A stretch of 44,274 nt of DNA from Planktotalea sp. (GCF_018607995.1 NZ_JABBAL010000002.1:67733-112006); one strand, 5' to 3'; counted from the first letter of the stretch, positions 1 through 9,038 are shown. The notes: generated from the letters alone by a model not told the origin. A program made the numbers and translations.

Positions 1-27
1 GTAGGAAGTGTAGGAAGTGTAGGAAGT
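1..27. repeat. 9-bp tandem repeat, three copies at the window edge
   Basis: GTAGGAAGT occurs three times head to tail from base 1. It lies inside the partial reading frame on the minus strand, where it encodes Thr-Ser-Tyr each time. The full copy number cannot be seen because the array touches the edge. Confidence 0.8.
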
Positions 28-90
28 GTTATCAAGCGCGTTGTAGCCCGTGCCAGTCCAACGAAATGCTTCTACGGTGTGGGTTGCCAT
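1..90 (-). CDS. Start of an unidentified gene containing a Thr-Ser-Tyr repeat (partial)
   Basis: Reading leftwards from an ATG at 90-88 gives about 30 codons, beginning MATHTVEAFRW, that stay open to the window edge. A GGGG purine run about six bases upstream could be the ribosome binding site. The last nine visible codons are (Thr-Ser-Tyr)x3, encoded by three perfect copies of a 9-bp unit (GTAGGAAGT on the + strand) at 1-27. The repeat may continue outside the window. The N-terminus vaguely recalls secreted or Hint-type proteins of roseobacters, but this is an impression only. The product is unknown, and the 9-bp unit means copy-number change would keep the frame. Confidence 0.35.
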   Translation of the reverse strand, partial: MATHTVEAFRWTGTGYNALDNTSYTSYTSY

Positions 91-99
91 GGCGTACCC

Positions 100-321
100 C
101 TACTTGTCAGCCGCGCACAATTTTGCTTTGCGCTCAAGATCAAGCGCGTGAAACAGCAATCGCTTGCCCTTCGTGGACAATTGAAAAGCGACAGCGCCTG
201 CTCCCAGATCATCCTCGACCGTCAGCACATCGCCCGCTTTGGGCGCGGTGCTGTGTTCGGATCTAAGTCTGTCCGAAAACTGCACTTCACGTTGTTTTAA
301 GGTTGTTGAAAAAGCACTCAT
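100..321 (-). CDS. Small hypothetical ORF
   Basis: A 73-codon frame starts MSAFSTTLKQREVQ and ends KLCAADK, just upstream of the ATG at 90. Its composition is protein-like (motif APKAGDVLTVEDDLGAG), but there is no convincing ribosome binding site in front of 321. I do not recognise a family. It could be a real small gene co-directional with the partial gene at 1-90, or a fragment of a decayed one. Between 322 and 535 I see no gene. Confidence 0.3.
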   Translation of the reverse strand: MSAFSTTLKQREVQFSDRLRSEHSTAPKAGDVLTVEDDLGAGAVAFQLSTKGKRLLFHALDLERKAKLCAADK

Positions 322-535
322 CAAATCATCTGTAGCTGTGCAAATTGGCACACAATATCACGTCGAAAAGGACGTGTTAGCAAAAAATTTTCAGCAGGAA
401 CCCGCGCGATATTCTGCCTGTTAGAAGCGACGATGCGCTTATAAGATGCGCACTCTTTGGCGCGCTTTTTACGGGTGACACAAATGCATGACTTTCAAAT
501 TCGCGTGGTCGTTAGCCGAAGCTGAAGTATTGCAA

Positions 536-969
536 TTACACATATTTCGAATTGTGCAGTAGCCTAAAAACTCGCTGTTTCTGAAGATTGGCCGGCAAGG
601 TCTTGAACGCATCCTCTGCTCGATCTTCGGGAATAAAGAAGTGATCATAAAAAATCATGCCACTGGATTGCCCCCCATACCAGCTGCCGCAAGCTTTGTT
701 GCGATCAAGGCGATAAACCCAACCGCATCCAACGAAGAATGCACATTGAGGGTGATCATGCGGCTCGAAAATTCCTGCGACAAGCCATGCACCACGGCTT
801 CGTCCTGCAAGACAATTAAAGTGACACCTTAGGCTTCACGAAAAATCATCCGTGGCTTTAGATTTTGTGGCATCGCTCCCTCGGGGATCGTCACTAACAC
901 GTAGATTCCCTCAACAAGCTGCGCCGATATGCCGCGTAAAAGTGTTTGGAGGTCGCGCTTACCGCTCAT
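536..969 (-). pseudogene. ACT-domain protein (DUF2241/ACT_3 type), inactivated
   Basis: The reading begins at ATG 969-967, 12 bases after the uvrD stop and in the same direction. It reads MSGKRDLQTLLRGI and continues as a recognisable small ACT-domain protein of the kind common in alphaproteobacteria (family-typical segments MITLNVHSSLDAVGF and PEDRAEDAF). An in-frame TAA at 829-831 cuts it after 46 codons. A single-base frameshift near 650-657, in a T-rich run, separates the main part from its C-terminal segment, which ends at TAA 536-538. Family members usually run about 130 residues, matching the combined length. Two independent lesions make a functional product unlikely. The ligand of this family is not known to me. 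Confidence 0.8.
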
Positions 970-981
970 AAAAAAATCTTA

Positions 982-3435
982 TTAAAACGGAATATCATCC
1001 GCCGCATCTGCCGCTGCCACAAAGCGCGAGACGACCTTTTTGATGCCCGCTTTCTCGAATTCAATCTCAAGCTTATCGCCCTCAATTCCGATCACCGCAC
1101 CATAGCCGAACTTCTGGTGAAACACGCGCTCGCCCAGTGAAAAACTCGACACAGCCGTCATGTCGATTGTGATGTTATTACTCTCAGCGGGTTGGCTCAT
1201 TGGGCGGTTGTCTTTGCGAGCTTGAAGGCGTTTCCAGCCAGGCGAGTTGTAGACATTCGCGTCCTGAACACGCTGTTCAAGATCACTTTGGCCACTGCCC
1301 CCCATGCCCATGCCCGCCGCACCGTAGTTGCCACCATAAAGGCCAGGCGGGGTCAGCACCTCAACGTGATCTTCTGGCAATTCATCGATAAAACGCGAAG
1401 GCAATTGGCTTTGCCATTGACCAAAGACCATGCGATTGGCGGTAAAGGAAATCGTGCAAATATCCTCAGCACGGGTGATGCCAACATAGGCAAGACGGCG
1501 CTCTTCTTCGAGACCTTTGAGACCGCTTTCATCCATGGAGCGTTGAGAGGGAAACAAACCGTCCTCCCATCCGGGCAAGAACACTGATGGGAATTCAAGA
1601 CCCTTGGCCCCGTGCAACGTCATTATCGAGACTTTAGCAGCTTCGTCCTCTTGAGTGTTGTCCATGATCAGGCTGACGTGCTCCAAAAACCCTTGCAGGT
1701 TTTCAAATTGCTCCAGCGCTTTTACCAATTCCTTAAGGTTTTCCAACCGTCCCGGCCCTTCGGGGGTTTTGTCGTTCTGCCAATATGCGGTATAGCCGCT
1801 TTCATCGAGGATCACCTGCGCCAGTTCGACATGGCTCATCTCAGGGGGACCGAACTCCAGCTCCAACATTTGCGGACCATCATCAAGCACCGCATCATCA
1901 TCAATGATCGTCACAACCCGTGGCCCGCGCGTAAGGGCCGCCCAGCGATCGAGACCATCGACCAGTTTAGCAAGCTCCGCACCGCCCTTGCCACTAATCG
2001 CTTTGCTCTCCAAGATGATGCGCGCACCCTCGACAAGGCTGACGCCGTTCTCGCGCGCGGCCATCTGGATTTTCTGCTGCGCTTTATCACCGAGGCCACG
2101 TTTTGGCGTGTTCACGATCCGCTCGAATGCCAGATCATCATCAGACGAGGTCACAACACGGAAATAGGCCATAGCATCGCGGATTTCCATGCGCTCGTAA
2201 AAGCGTGGACCACCGATGACGCGGTAGGGCAAGCCAATGGTCAAAAAGCGATCCTCAAACGCGCGCATTTGATGGGACGCGCGCACAAGGATAGCCATAT
2301 CATTCAGCGAAATCGGGTTCATGCCGCGCGTGCCCGATTGCATCGCTTCCAGTTCTTCGCCAATCCAGCGCGCCTCTTCTTCACCGTCCCAATGACCTAT
2401 CAGCCGGACTTTTTCGCCCTCTTCCGAAGCAGTCCACAGATCCTTGCCAAGCCGGCCTTCATTACCAGAAATCACATTAGAGGCAGCCGCTAAAATATGC
2501 GGGGTGGAGCGGTAGTTTTGCTCTAGCCGGACCACCTTTGCGCCCGGGAAATCCTTCTCAAAGCGTAGGATATTGCCCACTTCCGCCCCGCGCCAACCGT
2601 AGATGGATTGATCGTCATCCCCAACGCAGCAGATGTTTTTGTGTCCCCCCGCGAGCAAGCGCAGCCAGAGATATTGTGCGACGTTCGTGTCCTGATACTC
2701 GTCCACCAAAATATAACGGAACCAGCGTTGGTATTGATTCAGCACATCGTCGTGGGTCTGGAAGATCGTCACCACATGCATCAGCAGATCGCCGAAATCG
2801 ACTGCGTTAAGTTCTAAGAGACGCTTCTGATACATCTCATAGAGCTCGGTGCCGCGATTATTGAACGCACCCGCATCAGCGCTTGGCACTTTTTCAGGCG
2901 TCAACGCCCGGTTCTTCCAGCCATCAATAAAGCCTGCAAGCATACGCGCCGGCCAGCGTTTATCGTCTATGTTTTCAGCGCGTAAAAGCTGTTTCAAGAG
3001 GCGAAGTTGATCATCCGTATCAAGGATCGTGAAATTGCTCTTAAGCCCAGCCAATTCTGCGTGGCGGCGCAGCAGCTTCACACAAATCGCATGGAACGTG
3101 CCAAGCCACGGCATCCCCTCAATCGATTGACCAAGCATACCGCCCACGCGATTTTTCATCTCGCGCGCAGCTTTGTTGGTGAAGGTGACCGCCAGAATTT
3201 CGTTGGGACGCGCTTTGGCAGCATTCATCAGATGCACAATGCGCGCGGTCAGTGCTTTAGTTTTGCCTGTACCCGCCCCCGCCAACATCAAGACTGGACC
3301 GTCTAGCGTTTCCACCGCTTCGCGTTGCGCGGGGTTCAGCCCATCCAAATACGGCATCGGCCGCGCAGACATCGCGCGTTGGGAGAGAGGCGTGGAGGCA
3401 CCTTCAAAGGCGTCCATTTCGTCAAAATTGCTCAT
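982..3435 (-). CDS. uvrD: UvrD/PcrA-family DNA helicase
   Basis: This is an 817-residue superfamily 1A 3'-5' helicase, the type that unwinds DNA in nucleotide-excision and mismatch repair. Walker A (AGAGTGKT) lies at about residues 52-59. Motif II reads LVDEYQDTN, followed by GDDDQSIYGWRGA and QNYRST, and a late TLHGAKGLEF motif. The last ~50 residues (FGYGAVIGIEGDKLEIEF) form the small Tudor-like tail seen in PcrA/UvrD. The start is ATG 3435-3433 (MSNFDEMDAF). The frame stays open further upstream to 3672 but would overlap the divergent gene at 3540, and the extra residues do not resemble the family. A dead ACT-domain gene follows 12 bases downstream. Confidence 0.95.
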   Translation of the reverse strand: MSNFDEMDAFEGASTPLSQRAMSARPMPYLDGLNPAQREAVETLDGPVLMLAGAGTGKTKALTARIVHLMNAAKARPNEILAVTFTNKAAREMKNRVGGMLGQSIEGMPWLGTFHAICVKLLRRHAELAGLKSNFTILDTDDQLRLLKQLLRAENIDDKRWPARMLAGFIDGWKNRALTPEKVPSADAGAFNNRGTELYEMYQKRLLELNAVDFGDLLMHVVTIFQTHDDVLNQYQRWFRYILVDEYQDTNVAQYLWLRLLAGGHKNICCVGDDDQSIYGWRGAEVGNILRFEKDFPGAKVVRLEQNYRSTPHILAAASNVISGNEGRLGKDLWTASEEGEKVRLIGHWDGEEEARWIGEELEAMQSGTRGMNPISLNDMAILVRASHQMRAFEDRFLTIGLPYRVIGGPRFYERMEIRDAMAYFRVVTSSDDDLAFERIVNTPKRGLGDKAQQKIQMAARENGVSLVEGARIILESKAISGKGGAELAKLVDGLDRWAALTRGPRVVTIIDDDAVLDDGPQMLELEFGPPEMSHVELAQVILDESGYTAYWQNDKTPEGPGRLENLKELVKALEQFENLQGFLEHVSLIMDNTQEDEAAKVSIMTLHGAKGLEFPSVFLPGWEDGLFPSQRSMDESGLKGLEEERRLAYVGITRAEDICTISFTANRMVFGQWQSQLPSRFIDELPEDHVEVLTPPGLYGGNYGAAGMGMGGSGQSDLEQRVQDANVYNSPGWKRLQARKDNRPMSQPAESNNITIDMTAVSSFSLGERVFHQKFGYGAVIGIEGDKLEIEFEKAGIKKVVSRFVAAADAADDIPF

Positions 3436-3539
3436 GAGTGTAACTCTAGCGCGCAAAAGCCGATAGGAAAAGGGAGGTTCTTGATCTGTTCCGCATTCTT
3501 TTACTAGACAAATGCCGCATTGCGGCGAAAGCTGCTCGC

Positions 3540-4694
3540 ATGGATTTACACGCACCGTACCCTGCCCTCGCGGATCTGCACCGCGCCGCCAAACGCCGTA
3601 TCCCACATTTCGTTTGGGAATACCTCGACAGTGCCACAGGGCTCGAAGCGAGCAAGGCGCGCAATCGCACAAAGCTCGATGAGGTACTGATGATGCCCTC
3701 CGTCTTGCATGGGGAGATCACACCAGATCTATCAGTTGGTCTACTGGGTCACACGCTGCCGCTGCCTTTCGGGATCGCGCCGCTTGGCATGTCGGGTCTG
3801 ATCTGGCCGAATGCGGAACCGATCCTCGCAAGCAACGCCGCTGCGCTTGGCATTCCTTATACCCTTTCGACCGTGGCGACCCGCACGCCCGAAGATATCG
3901 CGCCAAGCCTTGGGCAACATGGATGGTTCCAGTTCTATCCGCCCCGCGACGAAGGAATCCGCCGTGATATGCTAGAGCGCGCCAAGGCGAGCGGATTTCA
4001 CACTTTGGTGCTGACGGTTGATGTCCCTGTTGCATCCCGCCGTGAACGCCAAATTCGCGGCGGGCTACGTCAACCACCCAAGATCACCCCACGCTTGCTG
4101 GCCCAAATCGCGCTATGTCCGGCTTGGGCGATTGGCATCGCGCTTCTTGGAATGCCGCGCATGCGCACATTGGATAAGTACATTGATCAAGTGAAAGACG
4201 CTGGCGAAGAACGCTCTAGCACGGCACATATCGGCTATCTTCTCCGCACCTCGCCCGATTGGGAGTACGTGCACTGGCTGCGCGACAATTGGGACGGAAA
4301 ACTCATACTCAAGGGTGTCTTGGATGTACGAGATGTCGCCAAAACCGAAGCGGCAGGGATTGATGCGCTTTGGCTTTCCAACCATGCGGGTCGTCAGTTT
4401 GATGCGGCCCCTGCCCCGATTGAAGTCCTCCCCACGATCCGCGCTGCGACGAAACTGCCGCTAATCATGGACAGCGGGATTGAGGGCGGGTTGGATATCC
4501 TGCGAGCCTACGCGCTTGGTGCGGATTTTGTGATGCTGGGGCGCGCTTGGCATTACGCGCTTGGCGCACTTGGCGAGCAAGGTCCTGCGCATTTGGCTGA
4601 TATCCTCACATCTGATCTGCGCGCGAATATGGGGCAATTAGGACTGACTCATTTACGCGACGCGCCTCAAACTATTATCCCACCACCCAGATGA
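3540..4694 (+). CDS. FMN-dependent alpha-hydroxy-acid dehydrogenase (LldD family)
   Basis: The 384-residue protein belongs to the flavin hydroxy-acid dehydrogenase/oxidase TIM-barrel family (L-lactate dehydrogenase, glycolate oxidase, mandelate dehydrogenase). Visible family features are PLPFGIAPLGMSGL near residue 80, the WFQFYPPRD strand, LTVDVPVASRRERQ, KGVLDVRDV, and the catalytic histidine segment SNHAGRQFD followed by IMDSGIEGGLDILRA. The catalytic block usually reads SNHGGRQLD, so this copy has Ala and Phe at otherwise conserved places. The phosphate-binding segment usually reads DGGIRSG or similar but here is DSGIEGG. It is a divergent paralogue of the gene at 34205-35368, and its substrate may not be lactate. 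It is divergent from uvrD with 104 bases between them. Confidence 0.85.
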   Translation: MDLHAPYPALADLHRAAKRRIPHFVWEYLDSATGLEASKARNRTKLDEVLMMPSVLHGEITPDLSVGLLGHTLPLPFGIAPLGMSGLIWPNAEPILASNAAALGIPYTLSTVATRTPEDIAPSLGQHGWFQFYPPRDEGIRRDMLERAKASGFHTLVLTVDVPVASRRERQIRGGLRQPPKITPRLLAQIALCPAWAIGIALLGMPRMRTLDKYIDQVKDAGEERSSTAHIGYLLRTSPDWEYVHWLRDNWDGKLILKGVLDVRDVAKTEAAGIDALWLSNHAGRQFDAAPAPIEVLPTIRAATKLPLIMDSGIEGGLDILRAYALGADFVMLGRAWHYALGALGEQGPAHLADILTSDLRANMGQLGLTHLRDAPQTIIPPPR

Positions 4695-4704
4695 AACGGG
4701 CTAG

Positions 4705-4733
4705 TTGACATGAACCGTTAGCGTTAACATAAG
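4705..4733 (+). promoter_or_regulatory. Possible sigma-70 promoter of pyc
   Basis: A perfect TTGACA (4705-4710) is followed after 17 bases by CATAAG (4728-4733), which matches four of six bases of the -10 consensus. It sits about 95 bases before the pyc start, in the only gap upstream of that gene. This is sequence resemblance only. Confidence 0.4.
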
Positions 4734-4826
4734 CTCCTGTTAGCACAAAACACCCAATACTACGAATACCACACCCCTCATTTAGCCTGTACACAGCGGG
4801 TAAAAGATACTCTCGGGAAGCCTGAC

Positions 4827-7800
4827 ATGACTGAATTCAACAAAATCCTCATCGCCAATCGCGGCGAAATTGCCATCCGCATCATGCGCGCGGCCAATGA
4901 ATTGGGGAAGAAAACCGTCGCCGTGTACGCGGAAGAAGATAAGTTGGGCCTGCACCGCTTCAAGGCCGATGAAGCCTACCGCATTGGCGAAGGCATGGGG
5001 CCAGTCGCGGCCTATCTCTCGATCGAAGAGATCATTCGCGTCGCTAAAGACTGCGGCGCAGATGCGATCCATCCAGGCTACGGCTTACTGTCAGAAAACC
5101 CTGATTTCGTAGACGCTTGCGACGCCAATGGCATCACCTTTATCGGACCCAAAGCCGCCACTATGCGCGCGCTGGGTGATAAAGCCTCCGCGCGCCGCGT
5201 CGCAATGGACGCGGGTGTGCCTGTCGTGCCCGCAACCGAAGTGCTGGGCGATGATATGGATGCGGTCAAGCGTGAGGCAGGCGAAGTTGGCTATCCTTTG
5301 ATGCTAAAAGCATCATGGGGCGGCGGCGGTCGTGGCATGCGTCCGATCTATTCTGAAGATGAAGTTGAAGAGAAGGTGCTCGAAGGGCGCCGTGAGGCGG
5401 AAGCAGCGTTTGGCAATGACGAGGGCTACCTCGAAAAGATGATCGTGCGCGCACGTCATGTGGAAGTGCAAATTCTCGGTGATAGCCAAGGTGGTATGTA
5501 TCACCTGTTTGAGCGCGATTGCTCCGTCCAGCGGCGCAATCAAAAAGTGGTAGAGCGCGCACCTGCCCCCTACCTCAGCGAGCAGCAGCGGACAGAGATT
5601 TGCGATCTGGGCCGTAAGATTTGCGCACATGTGAATTATGAATGTGCAGGCACCGTCGAATTCCTGATGGATATGAACAGCGGCAAGTTCTATTTCATCG
5701 AAGTAAACCCGCGCGTGCAGGTTGAGCACACGGTGACAGAAGAAGTCACAGGCATCGACATTGTTCAAGCGCAGATCAAAATCGCGGAGGGCAAAACGAT
5801 TGCCGAAGCCACGGGCAAGGCATGCCAAGACGATGTGCGCCTCAATGGTCACGCGTTGCAAACACGGATCACAACGGAAGATCCCCTCAATAATTTCATC
5901 CCCGACTATGGCCGCATCACAGCATTCCGTGAAGCGCAGGGTATGGGTATTCGTCTGGATGGCGGCACGGCCTATTCCGGTGGTGTCATCACGCGTTATT
6001 ATGACAGTCTGTTGATGAAAGTGACCGCCCACGCGCAAACCCCTGAGGCTGCGATTGCCCGCATGGACCGTGCGCTGCGCGAGTTTCGTATTCGCGGCGT
6101 AAGCACCAATATCGCCTTCGTTGAGAACCTGCTGAAACACCCCACATTCCTCAACAACGAGTACACGACGACCTTCATCGACAACACAAACGATCTGTTT
6201 GATTTCAAAAAACGTCGGGATCGTGCGACGAAAATTTTGATTTATATTGCGGATATCAGCGTCAACGGCCATCCCGAAACCGCTGGGCGTCCTCTGCCTG
6301 TGAGCGACCTCAAAACACCGCGCGCACCAGACTATACGAATGAAGTCGCGCCATATGGCACGCGCAATCTGCTTGAAGACAAAGGCCCGCAAGCGGTTGC
6401 TGACTGGATGAGCGCGCAAAAGCAGCTTCTTTTGACAGACACAACAATGCGCGATGGCCATCAAAGCTTGCTCGCGACGCGCATGCGCTCCATCGATATG
6501 ATCCGCGTGGCACCAACCTATGCCTCAGAAATGTCGCAGCTTTTCTCGGTTGAATGCTGGGGTGGCGCGACTTTTGATGTGGCCTATCGTTTCTTGCAAG
6601 AATGCCCATGGCAGCGTCTGCGTGACATCCGCGCGGCGATGCCAAATGTGATGACACAGATGTTGCTGCGTTCCGCAAACGGGGTCGGATACACCAACTA
6701 TCCGGACAATGTGGTGCAGGAATTTGTGCGCCAAGCGGCACAAACGGGCGTTGATGTATTCCGCGTATTCGACAGTCTCAATTGGACCGAAAACATGCGC
6801 GTTGCGATGGATGCTGTGATCGAGGCGAACAAAGTCTGCGAAGGCACAATTTGCTACACAGGCGACATCTTGAACGCAGATCGCGCGAAATATGATCTGA
6901 AATACTATGTGCAAATGGGCAAAGAGCTGCGCGATGCTGGCGCACATGTATTGGGTCTAAAGGATATGGCGGGTTTGCTGAAACCTGCCTCTGCGCGGGT
7001 CTTGGTGAAGGCGTTGAAAGAAGAGGTTGGCCTGCCGATCCACTTTCACACACATGACACTGCGGGCATTGCCTGCGCGACCATTCTTGCTGCCTCTGAC
7101 GCGGGCGTGGACGCGGTGGATTGCGCGATGGACGCGCTCTCGGGCAACACCAGCCAAGCGACGTTGGGCACAGTGGTCGAATCCCTGCGTCACACGGAAC
7201 GCGACACGGGCATCGACATCGGATCGGTACGCCAGATTTCGGATTATTGGGAACAGGTACGTGCTCAATATGCGGCGTTTGAGACAGGACAACAGGCACC
7301 ATCGTCTGAGGTATATTTGCACGAAATGCCCGGCGGTCAGTTCACCAACCTTAAGGCGCAAGCACGCTCGCTTGGACTAGAAGAACGTTGGCCAGAGGTC
7401 GCACGCACTTATTCGGACGTGAACGACATGTTCGGTGATATCGTTAAAGTAACGCCAAGCTCCAAGGTTGTCGGCGACATGGCGTTGATGATGGTCAGCC
7501 AAGGCCTCAGTCGATCTGACGTGGAAGACCCCGAGAATGACGTGGCCTTCCCTGACAGCGTGGTCGATATGATGCGCGGAAATCTGGGCCAGCCTCCTGG
7601 TGGCTTCCCGGATGGGATTGTCGCGAAAGTTCTGAAGGGTAATACGCCCAATGTTGAGCGCCCGGGCAAGTCGCTTGCACCTGTCGATTTGGACGCAGAA
7701 CGCGCGAAGCTCAGCGACCTTCTTGAGGGGCGTGAGATTGACGATGAGGATCTCAATGGCTACTTGATGTATCCGAAGGTGTTCCTTGATTACATGGACC

Positions 7801-8270
7801 GCCATCGCACCTATGGCCCCGTGCGAGTCCTACCGACGCGCACGTTCTTTTATGGGATGGAGCCGACTGAGGAGATTTCAGCTGAGATTGACCCAGGTAA
7901 AACGCTGGAGATTCGCCTGCAAGCCATTGGTGAAACGCTGGATGATGGCGACGTAAAAGTGTTCTTTGAACTCAACGGTCAACCCCGAGTTATTCGTGTG
8001 CCGAACCGGACAGTCAAAGCAGCAACAGCTGCACGGCCCAAAGCCGATCCCGCAAACGAAAACCACATTGGCGCACCGATGCCAGGTGTCGTGGCGTCTG
8101 TCGCGGCAACTGTCGGGGCGAAGGTCGCGGCGGGTGATCTCTTGCTCACGATTGAAGCGATGAAGATGGAAACCGGCATTCACGCCGAACGCGACGCGGT
8201 GATCAAAGCTGTGCATGTGCAAGCAGGCGCACAGATCGATGCAAAGGACTTGTTGATCGAGCTGGAATGA
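4827..8270 (+). CDS. pyc: Pyruvate carboxylase
   Basis: The 1147-residue single-chain enzyme makes oxaloacetate from pyruvate, bicarbonate and ATP, replenishing the TCA cycle. Domains in order: biotin carboxylase (residues 1 to ~450, with KASWGGGGRGMR, the ATP-grasp core and FIEVNPRVQVEHTVTE), carboxyltransferase (from ~535: DTTMRDGHQS, then LKDMAGLLKP and HFHTHDTAG), and the C-terminal biotinyl domain, where EAMKMETG puts the biotin-accepting lysine at about 1113. The length is typical for the alpha4 type. The start MTEFNKILIANRGEIA is canonical. A strong terminator follows at 8360. No regulator gene is adjacent. Confidence 0.97.
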   Translation: MTEFNKILIANRGEIAIRIMRAANELGKKTVAVYAEEDKLGLHRFKADEAYRIGEGMGPVAAYLSIEEIIRVAKDCGADAIHPGYGLLSENPDFVDACDANGITFIGPKAATMRALGDKASARRVAMDAGVPVVPATEVLGDDMDAVKREAGEVGYPLMLKASWGGGGRGMRPIYSEDEVEEKVLEGRREAEAAFGNDEGYLEKMIVRARHVEVQILGDSQGGMYHLFERDCSVQRRNQKVVERAPAPYLSEQQRTEICDLGRKICAHVNYECAGTVEFLMDMNSGKFYFIEVNPRVQVEHTVTEEVTGIDIVQAQIKIAEGKTIAEATGKACQDDVRLNGHALQTRITTEDPLNNFIPDYGRITAFREAQGMGIRLDGGTAYSGGVITRYYDSLLMKVTAHAQTPEAAIARMDRALREFRIRGVSTNIAFVENLLKHPTFLNNEYTTTFIDNTNDLFDFKKRRDRATKILIYIADISVNGHPETAGRPLPVSDLKTPRAPDYTNEVAPYGTRNLLEDKGPQAVADWMSAQKQLLLTDTTMRDGHQSLLATRMRSIDMIRVAPTYASEMSQLFSVECWGGATFDVAYRFLQECPWQRLRDIRAAMPNVMTQMLLRSANGVGYTNYPDNVVQEFVRQAAQTGVDVFRVFDSLNWTENMRVAMDAVIEANKVCEGTICYTGDILNADRAKYDLKYYVQMGKELRDAGAHVLGLKDMAGLLKPASARVLVKALKEEVGLPIHFHTHDTAGIACATILAASDAGVDAVDCAMDALSGNTSQATLGTVVESLRHTERDTGIDIGSVRQISDYWEQVRAQYAAFETGQQAPSSEVYLHEMPGGQFTNLKAQARSLGLEERWPEVARTYSDVNDMFGDIVKVTPSSKVVGDMALMMVSQGLSRSDVEDPENDVAFPDSVVDMMRGNLGQPPGGFPDGIVAKVLKGNTPNVERPGKSLAPVDLDAERAKLSDLLEGREIDDEDLNGYLMYPKVFLDYMDRHRTYGPVRVLPTRTFFYGMEPTEEISAEIDPGKTLEIRLQAIGETLDDGDVKVFFELNGQPRVIRVPNRTVKAATAARPKADPANENHIGAPMPGVVASVAATVGAKVAAGDLLLTIEAMKMETGIHAERDAVIKAVHVQAGAQIDAKDLLIELE

Positions 8271-8359
8271 GCGTGTTTGCGCACGCTATTGATATGCGCT
8301 GACGCGCGAGGGTTGAGGCGCAGCCTCAAACTCCGAAGTTTAGCTAGAAAGATGAAGAG

Positions 8360-8389
8360 CGCCCTGCCATATCTGGTGGGGCGTTTTCT
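8360..8389 (+). terminator. Rho-independent terminator after pyc
   Basis: CGCCCTGCC (8360-8368) pairs over nine positions, two of them G-T, with GGTGGGGCG (8375-8383) around a six-base loop, then TTTTCT follows. It lies 90 bases after the pyc stop and just before the MAPEG gene's ribosome binding site GGAGG at 8393. Confidence 0.8.
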
Positions 8390-8401
8390 ATTGGAGGCCT
8401 T

Positions 8402-8787
8402 ATGCTGGAAATCACATCGCTTTATACTGCGCTTTTGACGTTTATCTTCTTGTGGCTCAGTCTCCGCGTGAATGTCTATCGCCGTGGCAACAAGATTTCG
8501 ATAGGCACAACGGCGACAACAGCCTCCTCAAGCGAATGCACGCGCAGGGCAATTTTATCGAATACGTTCCATTCAGGTTGATCTTGTTGGCGCTGGTAGA
8601 GTTTTCTGGCGCACCGGCGCTGGCGGTGCATTTGTTGGGGCTGATGTTGCTGATTGGGCGCGCGTTACATGCTTGGGGCTTTTCTGCCTCACCGCCTGTG
8701 ATGGACGGACGTGTCTTTGGGATGATCCTAACCCTAACGATGATCTTGCTCAGCGCGCTCGGGCTTTTGTTACACACTCTATTTTAA
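8402..8787 (+). pseudogene. MAPEG-family membrane protein, frameshifted
   Basis: ATG 8402, preceded by GGAGG at 8393-8397, opens MLEITSLYTALLTFIFLWLS, the usual first transmembrane helix of a bacterial MAPEG protein. The frame is correct to ISIG at 8506. The family continuation HNGDNSLLKRMHAQGNFIEYVP is then found in another frame, from 8507. One missing C between 8506 and 8507 explains the change. The rest (LILLALVEFSG, GRALHAWGFS, C-terminal helix) is intact to TAA 8785-8787. Full length would be about 129 residues with four membrane segments. MAPEG proteins include glutathione-dependent membrane enzymes; the role of the bacterial ones is mostly unknown. A single indel could also be an assembly error. 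Confidence 0.85.
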
Positions 8788-8837
8788 GGAAAATATTGTT
8801 TCGTTTGAAAAAAGTGACATTAGAGCGATATTTTCTC

Positions 8838-8866
8838 TTGCGGGTGTCGGATCACAGGCCTAAATA
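8838..8866 (+). promoter_or_regulatory. Probable promoter of tRNA-Gly
   Basis: TTGCGG (8838-8843), 17 bases, then TAAATA (8861-8866), ending 18 bases before the mature tRNA. Spacing and position are right for a stable-RNA promoter. No start-site data are available. Confidence 0.5.
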
Positions 8867-8884
8867 GCCCCTATCCAAACGGAT

Positions 8885-8959
8885 GCGGGCGTAGCTCAGG
8901 GGTAGAGCGAAACCTTGCCAAGGTTTAGGTCGGGCGTTCGAATCGCCTCGCCCGCTCCA
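8885..8959 (+). tRNA. tRNA-Gly (anticodon GCC)
   Basis: A complete cloverleaf: acceptor GCGGGCG (8885-8891) pairs with CGCCCGC (8949-8955), the discriminator is T, and CCA is encoded at 8957-8959. The anticodon loop TTGCCAA gives GCC, which reads GGC and GGT codons. The T-arm contains GTTCGAATC. A hairpin with tail follows at 8989. Confidence 0.97.
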
Positions 8960-8988
8960 ATTGGACTTTCTTACCCCGTGATTATGAC

Positions 8989-9011
8989 AAGGCCTCCCTC
9001 GGGAGGCCTTT
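8989..9011 (+). terminator. Terminator after tRNA-Gly
   Basis: AAGGCCTCCC (8989-8998) and GGGAGGCCTT (9001-9010) form a perfect 10-bp stem with a very short TC centre, so the real loop takes one or two pairs. The T-tail is short. Confidence 0.65.
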
Positions 9012-9038
9012 CGTCGTTCTAGGCATACAATGAGCATA

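Noticed and set aside
1..27. CRISPR or satellite array
   Set aside because: Unit of nine bases with no spacers; better explained as a coding tandem repeat.
1612..2493. Long open frame on the + strand opposite uvrD
   Set aside because: Antisense shadow of a well-conserved helicase; no ribosome site and composition rich in His, Arg and Gln.
3436..3672. 79-residue N-terminal extension of uvrD
   Set aside because: Would overlap the divergent dehydrogenase start; the Cys/Arg-rich sequence is unlike family N-termini.
5313..6464. 383-codon open frame antisense to pyruvate carboxylase
   Set aside because: Lies wholly inside pyc, mirrors its codon bias and shows no domain.
8402..8787. Programmed frameshifting in the MAPEG gene
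   Set aside because: The junction ATAGGCACAACGG has no slippery heptamer and no stem was evident.
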